Source: Diprion similis (lineage: Eukaryota > Arthropoda > Insecta > Hymenoptera > Diprionidae). Taken from it: a DNA stretch of 64,000 bases. Positions 37,701 through 49,300 of the stretch are shown in pieces (position 1 is the first letter of the stretch; every line of letters begins with the position of its first letter). The notes under the pieces are model-generated. The model was not told where the DNA came from. It made no database searches and worked only from the letters and a program-made list of their open reading frames with translations. The DNA lies in NCBI RefSeq assembly GCF_021155765.1, contig NC_060114.1, positions 7,192,001-7,256,000 on the forward strand. Direction: 5' to 3'. A program made the position numbers and the translations under genes.

Positions 37701-38408
37701 ACTAAGAAATCCGGTCGAACTCAAATTTTCGCATATATAAAACTCGCTTGAAAGAACGCGAGGGCTAAAGTCGCGAGGTGGAGACACGGGCCATTCTACG
37801 ACAGCCATTTTGCCGATTTTGGCTGCAGAGTGCAGATTCGATTGAATGAAGATTCTTAACAGACCACATCCTCTAATTACCTTGGCTGTTCTGCTCGTGC
37901 TGCGTGCGATAACTAATAAATTTTTGTATAACCTTGAAGCGGGACTTTTTAAAAAGTCGAGAACATCCCAGGAGGAGGCACCAGTAACGACGACAACCTT
38001 TCCGTCGCTTTGTCGCTCTAACGCATTTCTTACGTTGTTTAAATTCTCCAAAAGCAAAATGTGATTCCGGCAGGCTTCGAGAGCCTGCAGAAAATCGTCG
38101 GTCAGTTTTACTCGCTTCTTCACGTAAGTAGATGGGAGATTTTTCAAAAATTCTTCCAACACCGATCCGTATCTTGTTTCGAACGCATCATCGTACAAAA
38201 TCACTGTCGTACTACAATCCTTGAAATAGTTTTCACCCACGTGAGTCAATAGTCCTAAGAGGCTTTCGGATTCCAGGTTTGTATTTAACGACAATAGCAT
38301 TCCTTCTCTTGTCTCAAATCTCCCGAATTTTTCTGCGGCCCACACCGATTTTGATACAGATAAAATCATCCCGAGTACCATTAAATTCGTAGCTGAGAAA
38401 ATCCGCAT
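34766..38408 (-). CDS. Divergent ionotropic receptor (IR family chemosensory channel)
   Basis: IRs are insect relatives of ionotropic glutamate receptors that act as ligand-gated cation channels in sensory neuron membranes. Eight exons join in frame to 806 residues: 38,408-37,695; 37,615-37,356; 37,252-37,130; 37,056-36,895; 36,726-36,272; 35,819-35,627; 35,545-35,341; 35,074-34,766. The ATG at 38,408 begins a signal-peptide-like segment. Then come a divergent N-terminal region (to about 290) and an S1 half with GVDIRVIRLLSKMLNFT and TALPKYRAVLGPF. M1 is at about 431-450, a pore segment FWFVFSTFTNCF at about 473-485, M3 with CYTSSIIAF at about 535-545, an S2 half, and M4 at about 728-750. The usual S1 glutamate-binding Arg appears to be Leu. 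The M3 motif replaces SYTANLAAF, so it is a ligand-diverged IR; I cannot name the orthologue. Introns are small (62-453 bp). Confidence 0.9.
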
Positions 38409-40320
38409 CTCGCCAATTTTCACAACAATTTTCGTTTCTACTTAGATATAAATTATTACGAAAGGCTACGCTGCGACTGCAGATGGCAAACGAAGCACTA
38501 AATGAAAGAATTGAAGGGCACCTGATTCGCCTCTAATATCGCCTCTAATACCATCATACCTGCATTAATTTTTATTGATCATTACTACAGAATGATGTTA
38601 GTGGAATCACCACCCACGATGAGGCATAAGTAAGGTATTTCGGCTTATTGGTTATTGATTTATAAGATTAACTATTTTTTTTATTTGCTTACTTTTTATT
38701 AATTATGCTTATTATTATCTTTATGAAATATTTACTGTATTTTTCTTGAGAGCTGCCAACAAGTCGCGAGTCAATTTAGATAAAATATTTTATAGTATGA
38801 TCACTTAATATTGGGTTATATAATCATATTTTATTTAAAATACACGGGTTGAATATATAACTATAAAATAAAATATCCTAGCGCACGTTATACGATATTC
38901 GCAATTTTTTTCAAATTTTCTATTACTCCTAATAATAACGTAATACATATAATATAGCTCTGGTTAGTTATTATATTAAACATATATTATATATTTATAG
39001 TATATTAATATCGCGATTTCATTTCATGAGTTACTTCGGGGTAATACATACAAACGTAAATGCAGACATATCGTTTTACATATAATCTTTATACATTATA
39101 CACATAATATTATTCATATTATAGTATAGCATGAGTATTAATATAGGTGTAATAACAATACTTATTATAAACGCTTACGTAATATAAATACATGACAAAT
39201 AATCTAAACGTATAACAAAAAAAAAGGAGAAAAAATTTGAAACTACAAACAAAAAAACTACTTGAAAAACTGTGTCTAAATATTTAAATACGATTATACA
39301 GTCATTTCGTAGACTCTTTTTGATTTATTCTTTCTCTTTTGTCTACTCTTCGCTTTCTGGATTGAGTATCGACAACTATATAACGAGCTTGTATTATGAC
39401 GACGCTGGTATCATGTAAACAAATATGAATAACTTGTTCTTATATTTCATTTATGTTATGAAATATGAATATATTTGTTTATTTCTTCCATACTTATATC
39501 AAATAAAATCACGCGGTTGTCATTCTCAATATACCTATGATGTTTGAGTAGAAAAACGATGAATAATAATTATTTATTGAAAATTATGTAAAGTATGAAG
39601 AAAAACTAATTATCACAACCATTCACGTAGCGTTAAGGAATTGAAAGAAAATTTTACATGTAATAATTGTATGAATATTTACTGAGCGTATTCATATTTT
39701 AGACGAAAATCTCAACAACTCGAGTTTTATTTACGTTTATAAAATGTATTGTTGCTTTCTCGTGTAACAAATGACGTGTTATATAATAGTCAAAACAAAA
39801 CCACGATGAAAACTAATTTTCTAAATCTCACTGTACAGTGGAATCAAAATTCACAACTCGTAAAAACTGATAACATCCAAGAATAATCGTCCGAACAAAT
39901 GTAATTTCCAAAAACTAATTTTAGCGATTGTTATTTAAATCTCAAATGATCAAAAGGCACAATAGAATTTTGGTATATTTATATTTAGATAGATTTTACC
40001 ACCTTAGACTTTGGTGTAAATTCAGATATCAAGAGTCTCGGTGCAACCTCGTGCCTACAGCGAATCTCTTTCAACGTTTAATGGACACGTGCATGACTTA
40101 ATTATCACACTCCTCATACGGTGCAGCGTTCAATTTCTCTATGTATTTTGTAACTTTTTTACTTACCACAAAATGTGCTCATTTCTGCTTTCCAAGCTGC
40201 ATCGCGCTCAAGAAATAAAAACTCCAAACGAAAAAACTTGAATCTTCATATTTTTCTATCAAACTTGTTTCGGTTTTATTATACCTTTATTACTATTACC
40301 GTTAATTTTTATTGTAGAGT
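38409..40320. other. Intergenic region between the IR gene and the adenylate cyclase
   Basis: This is very AT-rich DNA, upstream of the IR gene and downstream of the cyclase. Its left end should hold the IR promoter, though no strong core motif is seen. On the right, TTTATT at 40,308-40,313 and 40,275-40,280 read AATAAA on the minus strand, 8 and about 41 bp past the cyclase stop, and are possible poly(A) signals. No other gene is visible. Confidence 0.6.
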
Positions 40321-43300
40321 TCAGGTTCTTCGCAGAGCTCGCGTCTGCTTTCTGCGAGCCTGAACAACTCCGTAAACGACGGCAGCCAGACTTCGACAGT
40401 TGCTCGTTAGTTTTGAGGTCTCTTCTGATTTCGGGCCGCCTTTTCCAAGCACGAAATACGTCTCCATGGTCCCCTTACCCTTGACGGCGATCATACCTCG
40501 TTTCTGGGTCTGATAGCCACGCGCAATCAGGAACTGAGTACAGGGACAGAAGAAAGTGGAAAAAATTCGGAATTAGGCTGCATGCGTCCAAATTCTATAA
40601 TCTTCGAAATTTTGTCATAAATTGTTCTGAAATAATCCGTAGACGCCATCTTGTTGTAGAAATTATATCACATCGATACCTTCCTGATATTTAGTAATAT
40701 AAAATTGGTTATTCATCGGAAATGGCATTATAAACTGACTTGTGTGTCACAAAATAAAAGTCCAACAGCTTGCACGACGCTTTCTGTGCCTGCATGTTTG
40801 TAAAATAAGCCTGAGACGATCAGCTGATTAGCCGTTCCAACGCCATATTGTACGTCCTAACCACAACCAAATTCTGATTACCTCGGCTATTTCGCGGGGA
40901 ACTTGAATCTTCCCCATCTCGCCAGTTGAGTCCATACGCGATGCTTCGTTAACGGTGTTCCCCCATATGTCAAACACCGGCTTCCTTGCTCCAATTACAC
41001 CACCGACTAGTGGACCACAGCTGATGCCGACTCTCAGGTCAAAGTTGTTGAAAGAATGAATGTTCACGTCCTGAAGCCGCAGTCTCATCGCCACCGCGTA
41101 GTCAACCAGTCTGCATAGGTGCTCCATATCGTCAATGTTCTTATTCTGTAATGCCGGAGACGATTTAAGCAATCTTCGGTAATTTGCGCTTTCTATTGGG
41201 AATAGGAATATGGTGCTACGAAATCTGGTGCCAAAAAATGCGCGCTCAAACCGGATTATATTCAATTTGAAAAGAACCATTTCATCGTATCTTTTGTCCA
41301 GTAGATTGATTCTGTGTAAAAAAAAAAACTCAGTCTCACAGATTGGACTGAAAATAAGTTATCTATACTTCTTTCTTCGCATAATTAACCTAAAACCATC
41401 TATGTACATATTTTACAATTCATGAGAATCCAACAAAACACAACAAATCATTACATAAGTCATGGAATTTATAAAAAAGGTGTTATAATCACCTTTTGGC
41501 AAGGATTCAGACCAGAAGCTGCCATGTAGGTTGCACCGACCGTTTTTATCTTCTCTATGCAGTGGAATCGCGTTTCGTCCAAAAGTTCATCGAAGTCAGC
41601 TGAAAAACGGTCGACGATTTCATTAAACATTCATAGTTCCAGCTTGTCAAGTGCCAAATACTAACCGATTATTTCATTCAACAGTCGTATGCACTCCATT
41701 CCTTTATTGACGTCCTCGGAATAGAACTCCGTGAAGTTGGGCACACTTGCAAACATCACACCGACTTGGTCCCGCGACTGTGAATACAATTCCTGAAAAG
41801 GATAAGCAGTAAAAAAATCATCATTTACTTAATATTCTGAAGTATCGTTATTTCGATGCAAAAGAAAATCTTTTGAAGTCCTTTGACTTGATCAAACAGT
41901 ATTATTTTTGAGTTCTTGATTCCGAATTGCACTTACATACCTCAGGGGCTCTGTCCTGTGTTAGAAAATGATGAGCCACATGGTCTGGCAGGATATTTTT
42001 AAGCAGCTGCATGTTGTTGTGCCGGGATTCGATCATGTCGGAAAGTTCCCTTTCAGCCTGCTGTTTCCATAGGAAATCCAACCGCGATGTCACCTCGACT
42101 AGCCTTCCGTGATACGTGACCATCACAAGAAAGACACCGAGGAATATTAGCATCTGCGCTGACAACGGTATAGCGCGTCTGAAATGGTTATGGAGCATAA
42201 AGATAAGAAGACGATTCTCACAGTGATGATGTCCAGTATGATGAAAAGGTTGGAATGTCACGACGAGGGATCTTATCCAGAATTAGAACACGTCGAAGAA
42301 GTTCTTGAGGACGATGAGGACCGACATGATCAGCAAGAACGGGTAAAGAATGATTTGTAGGAAATAATGATGGATACAATGATCACAACAGTGGAAGCGG
42401 AAATGCAGAATAAAATGGTTCTGTGATAAGAAATAGAAAAGTGAAGAAGTTTAGGATAAAGACGACACACGACTTCAAGAACCAAAACTGGTTTCAATCG
42501 ATTCTTCGCGACTTAAATGTCTTCAGGTACCTTCAAATGTGGTGATAATATGGTAATAATAATTAAAAAATGGTCTAGAGTACAGTATTTGTAAGAAAAT
42601 AGTGCAAACTCACGTGTTCTCCTCGTCAATTCGTACGGTGAACAAGTCTCGGTACAGTACGAGTATAAGAAGAGCATAAACGAGTACAATAATAGTAGCG
42701 AGTGCGGTTTTGACAAGGTAATAAAGTTTTAGAGCAGAGGCGAGAGCGACAAGGCACAGTATCCATGTGAAGACGGCGTACTCGGGATGCATGCAGTCGA
42801 TCCACGTGCCAGGTTCGCACGATGACCGCATGGCTGCCATGGAGGTTTCATTGTCGGAAAATATTGACATAATCTTCCTCGTCGGGACTTTTCGTCTTCC
42901 CCTGGTCGACGGGCTTCCGTTCGACAATCCCGGCTGATTTTTGAGCCTCTTGTTCCGGTGCAGGTGCCTCAACTTGTCCCTCGAGTACTTTTCGTACTTG
43001 TAGAACCTGAAAACCTCCTTCCTGGTTCTGCGATGGGCTGGACTCGCCTTGCCGTCGACGACGTGGGTCAACTTCACTTCGATGTTGCTCGTCTCGATGG
43101 CTTCCTCGCCTTCAGACCGCTTAGAGTCGTTTTTCAAGACGGACTTGCTTCTGTCTGCCTCCTTCGCCACAACGTCGTCACGAAACGCCGCTGAGAGGAA
43201 GCTGAGGATCAGCTCATCCAGACTCCTCGACGAGCCACTGGCTTCCGGTACCGAACGTCGTTCCTGAGAGCCCTTCTTCTGGACCGGAATTGGACTTGTT

Positions 43301-46300
43301 CTTTCGTTATGGCAGTCGACTCGAGGACACGCGATCACGCTCAGCATCGAGGTCAACGCCATGAGCGATATCACACAGCATATGAAGACCGTTCGTCGCT
43401 GCTTGTCGTGGGCCAGTACCGAAGAAAAGTGCTGCAGTATCGATGGCAGGCTCTTAAATTCCTCGGCCATCACCAACATCGAGGCAGCCGTTAATACGAA
43501 CGTCGTGAAAACCAGGGAGATCAAGAGTGGCAAACAACTATAAGGCAAATAATTATATGAGTCGGCATGTTTAATGGATTCCTGGTGGTGATTGGTCGCG
43601 GAGGGAATTGATGAAGTCATAAACTGAACAACGTCAGGGTGCTCCATACGTTTCGAAAAGACTCTTGACCATCGGTCAATTCATTCAAGTAATGGGATAC
43701 CTAATTCTATACTGTGAATCTTGTTTAGGTAACGATCTTCCGAGTACTGAGGACATTTCGTTCTAACAATGGGATGAAATGGAACGGGACTAAGTCTTAT
43801 TCGAAGATTCTTCAAGTATTAGGATACTTGATTCTACACTAACTAATTGCGAAGCGTATTTAAACATCTTTGATAATAGACAAACCAAATGTTCATCGAA
43901 AATGTAGAAACACCATTCACTCACCTCGGTGATATCACAGCTTGACATACCGCGATGAAAAGCCATATCACGTAGCAGCAAATCATGTTCGACTTGAACA
44001 TGTCTTCTCGCAATTGGCCAAACTGTGTGATGGATAAAAACGATGGTCCCATAAAAAATGTGTAGGTTTATAAAATGAAGGATGTCGGCAAAAAACTTTA
44101 TTAGGTATACCTTAAGCTCCAAACTTTCGTCGTTGTACCTAAGCGTCCAGGTGTTGACATTCGCCGATCTCATTCGCTTGTTACTCGCTGTTTCTATCGC
44201 CAAATCGGCCGTAGATTTTTCCGCAGTCGGGCCGCATGCGGCTTTACGGGTTTTCGAAACGGAGCCGTCGTCCTCGAGGTATTCGGACTCGAGATTGCTG
44301 ATCGAAGTAGCATTGTTTAACTGAAACAATTTATAGCCGGAATTGAAAGAAAAGTCATCGGCGACGAATCAGAAGCGCTTGGAAATTTTTTTCGGCTCAT
44401 ATTCTCACATTTTCGAACGGTATTTCCGGTGTCCAATCGACCCCGATTTCCTCCTCGACATTCGCAGCTCCCGAAGAGTTAACGTTTCTGCTCGGTAGCT
44501 GCCCTGCGTTGCTGCCCTTAAAGCTCTTCCTGCTCTTTCCGTTCACCCCTTCGTCTTCCGAATTACTGTTCGCTTTTGGCCTTGACGAGAAGCGTCGCCT
44601 TGTGCTCAGGGGCTCGACCTGCTTTATCAAATACGTCTCGACGTTCCTGTTCTTCAGGTAATTGTCCCGGTCTGCTCCGTAGCCCGGCTCCACCTCGTAG
44701 ACGTCGTTCAAACACTTGAGGGTATCCAGCGAAATGTGCACTCGACTACAGGTAGAAGGAAGAATTTCAATTGTATAACTAATTGCACAGTGCAAACTAG
44801 CGCCACGAGGAACGAGATCCACAAAATTTTTGGATTTAGCTTTAAAATTTTAATCCTAGTTGATCCATATATTACCCGTTTGTAATGCAGAAGATAATTC
44901 ATCAAGGTAGCAATGATTTTGGAACAATTTTTTGTCATTACATTTAGTAAAGTTTAAAGAATAACTTTTGATAAAAACGCAATAATTGTGGGATCTTATT
45001 CACCAAGTGGCACTGCAAAACTTATTGGCCAGCTTCCGCTCGTCACTATACTAATATAATCTTTGTACAATATTCGAAATTCGAAATTCACATTCGCGAG
45101 TCTGGTATAAAGTGCGATTATTGCATTTCATTTTGATCCAAAATTTGGCACAATTTTGCGAAAATACTTGCCCAGGTATTCCTCCGCTCTCAAGATGATT
45201 TGCGAGGGTAACATCGTAGGACCAGACGTCGAATTGCCATTTTCGAAGTCCCAAGACACCGCAGAGAACGGAACCGCTGTGTATTCCGATTCGCATGTTC
45301 AAATCAGTCTAAATTCGGGACAAATTTATGATTCAATGTCATGTGAGTTTTTTAATTATCAAGATACAATTTTTTATTTCGGCTGGTTGAAATCCAATAC
45401 TTTTTGTTAAATTCAAGTACAAAATAGCCATAAGTAGAATATTTATCAAATTAAATTAATCGTTTTTTTTTACCGCAATTCATATCAATTTTGGAAATAT
45501 AAATATTTGAGAACACCAGTATGATCAAAGAATATTTTGATAATATTGTGAAAGATCATTTTTTGAATATACTGTGTCAACGTAGAATAAAATCGTACGA
45601 ATAAACCAGGTTTTGTTACTTTTTGAAAACTATTTTAAATGACAAATGAATATCTACGCCCTTTTTTTATAATTTCTTAGGAAAATCGTCGCAGTTCACG
45701 AGTATATAGATTTAACTTAAAATCAGTGATACATAGCAAAACATACCTTAGTTGTGTATCTGACATCGCGAATTGCTTTTATCATTCTGAGTCCCATTTC
45801 AACGCAGCAATGCGCGTGGTCAACTCTAGCCGTGGGTAGACCGGAAACGCAGTAGTAACAGTCTCCAAGAAGTTTTATGCGCAGACAGTGATTCTCGGAC
45901 GAAAGTCTGTCGAATCTTGCAAACAGATCGTTCAATACTTTGACCAGTTCTTGGGCGCTGCACTGACTTGCCAATGCTGAAGAAATTCAGAGTTTAGTTA
46001 TCGAATATCAGGCCAGGAAACGTGAACAGGTGAAAAAGAAAATAAGGATTAAAAAAAAAACTATTTGCACAACAAATCCCTCGTTCTGATGTGATATTTT
46101 AACACCCGAATTGAATGGACGTACAAATTTTGTGTTATAAATTTTGAATTCAATTAACATTGCGAGAAAGAATTATATTTGGGTGGATGACGGTGACAAT
46201 AATAATAATAATAATACGTATATAGGTGTACCTATGAGATGATATACTTCGGCTTAAAACGTTACCTGTGAAACCCTTGATATCGGCAAAGAGTATGCTA

Positions 46301-49300
46301 ACATTTTCGTACCGATGAATGTATATTCTGTGAAATTGATTCGGGGTAAAGGTGATGGTTCCACCTCTTTCCTCCTCTCTGGCGATGTCGCGAATCATTT
46401 CCCTCGCAACAAAGTCCGGCAATACTGAAATCGAATGTTGGTTCCTGATAAATTTATTTCTGATGAAAGATAACCTGTCATTCTAACAAAAAAAAAATCA
46501 GATATTGTAACGCTGAACTACAGCGCCGCTGTGTTACAATATTATTGTTAAATTTTACTAAATATGGCATTCTTCCGAGGTGAAACAATATAAGTAAAGT
46601 ATTCTTGCCAACGTTTTGCTTTCGATTAACCAATGATAAATCATCTTTGACTTCCAATAGCGTATTTAACGCCGAAATTCAGTCGCAGGCGTGCAAACGG
46701 TGGCCATTTTGATTTTATCTTAGCATTTTGTTGCGCGTATTGTTTGGATATAACTATCGTCACATTGTTACTTCAGTTATGTTCTTTTGTTTTCAAATAA
46801 ATAATTAATCAGTTGAGTAATAAATCTGAAAAAATTCAGTGTACTTTTTCAGTGTTGGTATAACTGCAGAAAAATTTTTGAACAAAATCTTGAATGGTGA
46901 CGATCAGATGTTGGTTAGATTCGTATAGAACTCCCCATAACCAAAGAGTGAAATACTATTTCCCGATTCGGATGAATTAAAAAGACACGACATTTCTCAA
47001 AATTCTGAACGTTCAAAAAATCTGTTTTATAATCTGGAGTACGAAAAACATGGTAATGACGAAAAATCAAGTCATTTGTAACCTGGAAATCGGTTAGAAA
47101 ATTATCAATCAATATTAAGAGGGTAAAAGGTTAGTTGTCTTGTTGAAAACCGCCCATAGTTTTTTCTATCAGGCATATATATATATTGTATAATACATGT
47201 GGGATGTTCATACATGTGTAAATTTTTTTCAATCAGCACCATTATATGTGTGTGTATACCATCCCATATCATACATTATGTATGTATGTATGTAAATCAA
47301 GGAGTTGAGCAATCGGGTGAAAATATGATGTATGCTATAGCTATATGTATGTAGAGAGAGGGTCGGACCCTTTGAAGAACACCTCGATGAACTCGTCACA
47401 CGGTTCACGTAACTCTCCAACGAAACGTTGAGACCAAGTTAGGGGTGCCGCGCAGCCACCGATAGACAATATGTATGTACATACATACATATATCGTACA
47501 TACGACTATGGGGATTAAATCTCGGCGATATATGCATATAACAAGGCATCAATATTTCATGCAACCGTAAATAATAACAGAAATTTTGTCAACCGCGTGC
47601 ACCTTCGATTTTTTCCTAATTATGCACCGGTATTAATCATGTTCTATTTATAGGTTATCTCTTCTCTGCATTATATACATGAGCAGATGCATTACTTTTC
47701 GCCGAAAAATTTTGGGGGTGGGTCACCGATTTGGCTGCCAAATTTTTTTGTCGAAAATAAGTGAAAAAAAAGGTGATCCTGAAGAGTTGGGCTTGAGATG
47801 CCGAAATCTGGCCACTGAAGAATTTTTTGAAATTTGAAAAACGTTGATTTTTCAGTCATTTTCAACAATTTATATCTCAGCGTCTATATGACTTTTTTCT
47901 GTGGATAGCTACAACGTCTGGCCAGATTTAAGCCGATATTTCGTTACAAACAGATCAATAGTTTTGGAGTTATAACGATATTTATAAGCCAAGTGGCAGC
48001 GGATTTACACAGTTTTGCGAATACTGACTGAGGTTAAGTTCACGTAAAGTTATGTTCAAGACTTTTCAAGCTCTACGAACAAGTTCGCGAGAGGATATGA
48101 CTATTTCCAATAGTTTTTCGACAAAAAGCATTTGGAAACATTCCCGGACGGAGCCGCAACGGGCTGCTATTGAGAAAAATGGAGAAAAAATGGAGAAAAA
48201 AATCATTCGGAAATGTTTGAGTACTTTTCAGTCACTTTGGGTGTTATGCAAAAACAAGGTTTTTTTCTTTTGGTAATTGTTATTACGGTTTGATCAAAAT
48301 TTTACCGCCTACGATCACACCCTCGTACCTCTTTATTATACCATACCCTCCTATATTGAATCAGGGAGCGAATGAATTGTAACGCGCCAGTGGTTTGGAA
48401 TTTACACCAACAAAAATAGAGTTCGATTGAAACAAAATCGAAAGATTAATCTTAGATATATTTGAAAAGATTTTTTTCCAGACTTTCGACCAAACTATCA
48501 GAATCGTAATGCGAATGTTTGTTATTGAATTCTGAAACTCTCTTAGTTGGGTATATTATACGAGAAGTTTTTTTTAAACTAACAGTTTTTCAACGATTTA
48601 AAGATTATACAGGAAAACAGAAGGCAGATAGCCATAGTACGCGTCACGCGAAATGTCAAATTGTGACAGGAATGATATTGACTAGGAGTAAACAAGCGCC
48701 GTGCGATGATGGAAAGCTAATGGATGCGAGGATTGGTCGATTTTTGACTTCTTGCAGTTTTTTTTACTTTCTATTTCCGGCTACTTGGGCCCAAAGGCTA
48801 ATGGCTTGAAAATCAAGTCAATAATTCAAATTTGTTAACATTGACATCTCTGATTTCCGATGATTTCCGAGCGTTCAAAGCGATATTCAGTGATTTTCGG
48901 ACTAGTTTAATCACGGAAGATTTCAAAAAATCACTCATGTAATCAGAAGAAATCACCTGCAACGCTCGGAATTTATGAGAAATTTCTGTATGAATTGAAA
49001 ATAAATGAAAGCATGTAATGAAATACAAGTGAATAAAAATATTCATGAATTGAAAACATTTGTCGTTCACCCCAAGACTTGGAACGATTTCGATGATTTC
49101 CAAGTGCTTACCGTTCGATTTTTTATCATTTGATTTCCAATAATATCTGCACCGATTTCAAATATTTCATTACTCTCTATCGATTCCTCGTAATTTGAAA
49201 AGAGTTCCTTAGTCACGATTAAATTCCTTTGATTTATAAAGTGATTTCTATTTTCCAAATTAATGACATCCCTTAGTGAATAGCCGCGAACTTGGAAGGA

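Noticed and set aside
38409..38423. GTG start five codons before the IR ATG
   Set aside because: Nuclear genes rarely start at GTG, and the ATG at 38,408 directly precedes a good signal-peptide segment.
47690..48340. Possible further hairpin element
   Set aside because: The outer words at each side resemble each other only weakly in reverse complement, and I could not follow pairing inward, so I do not call it.
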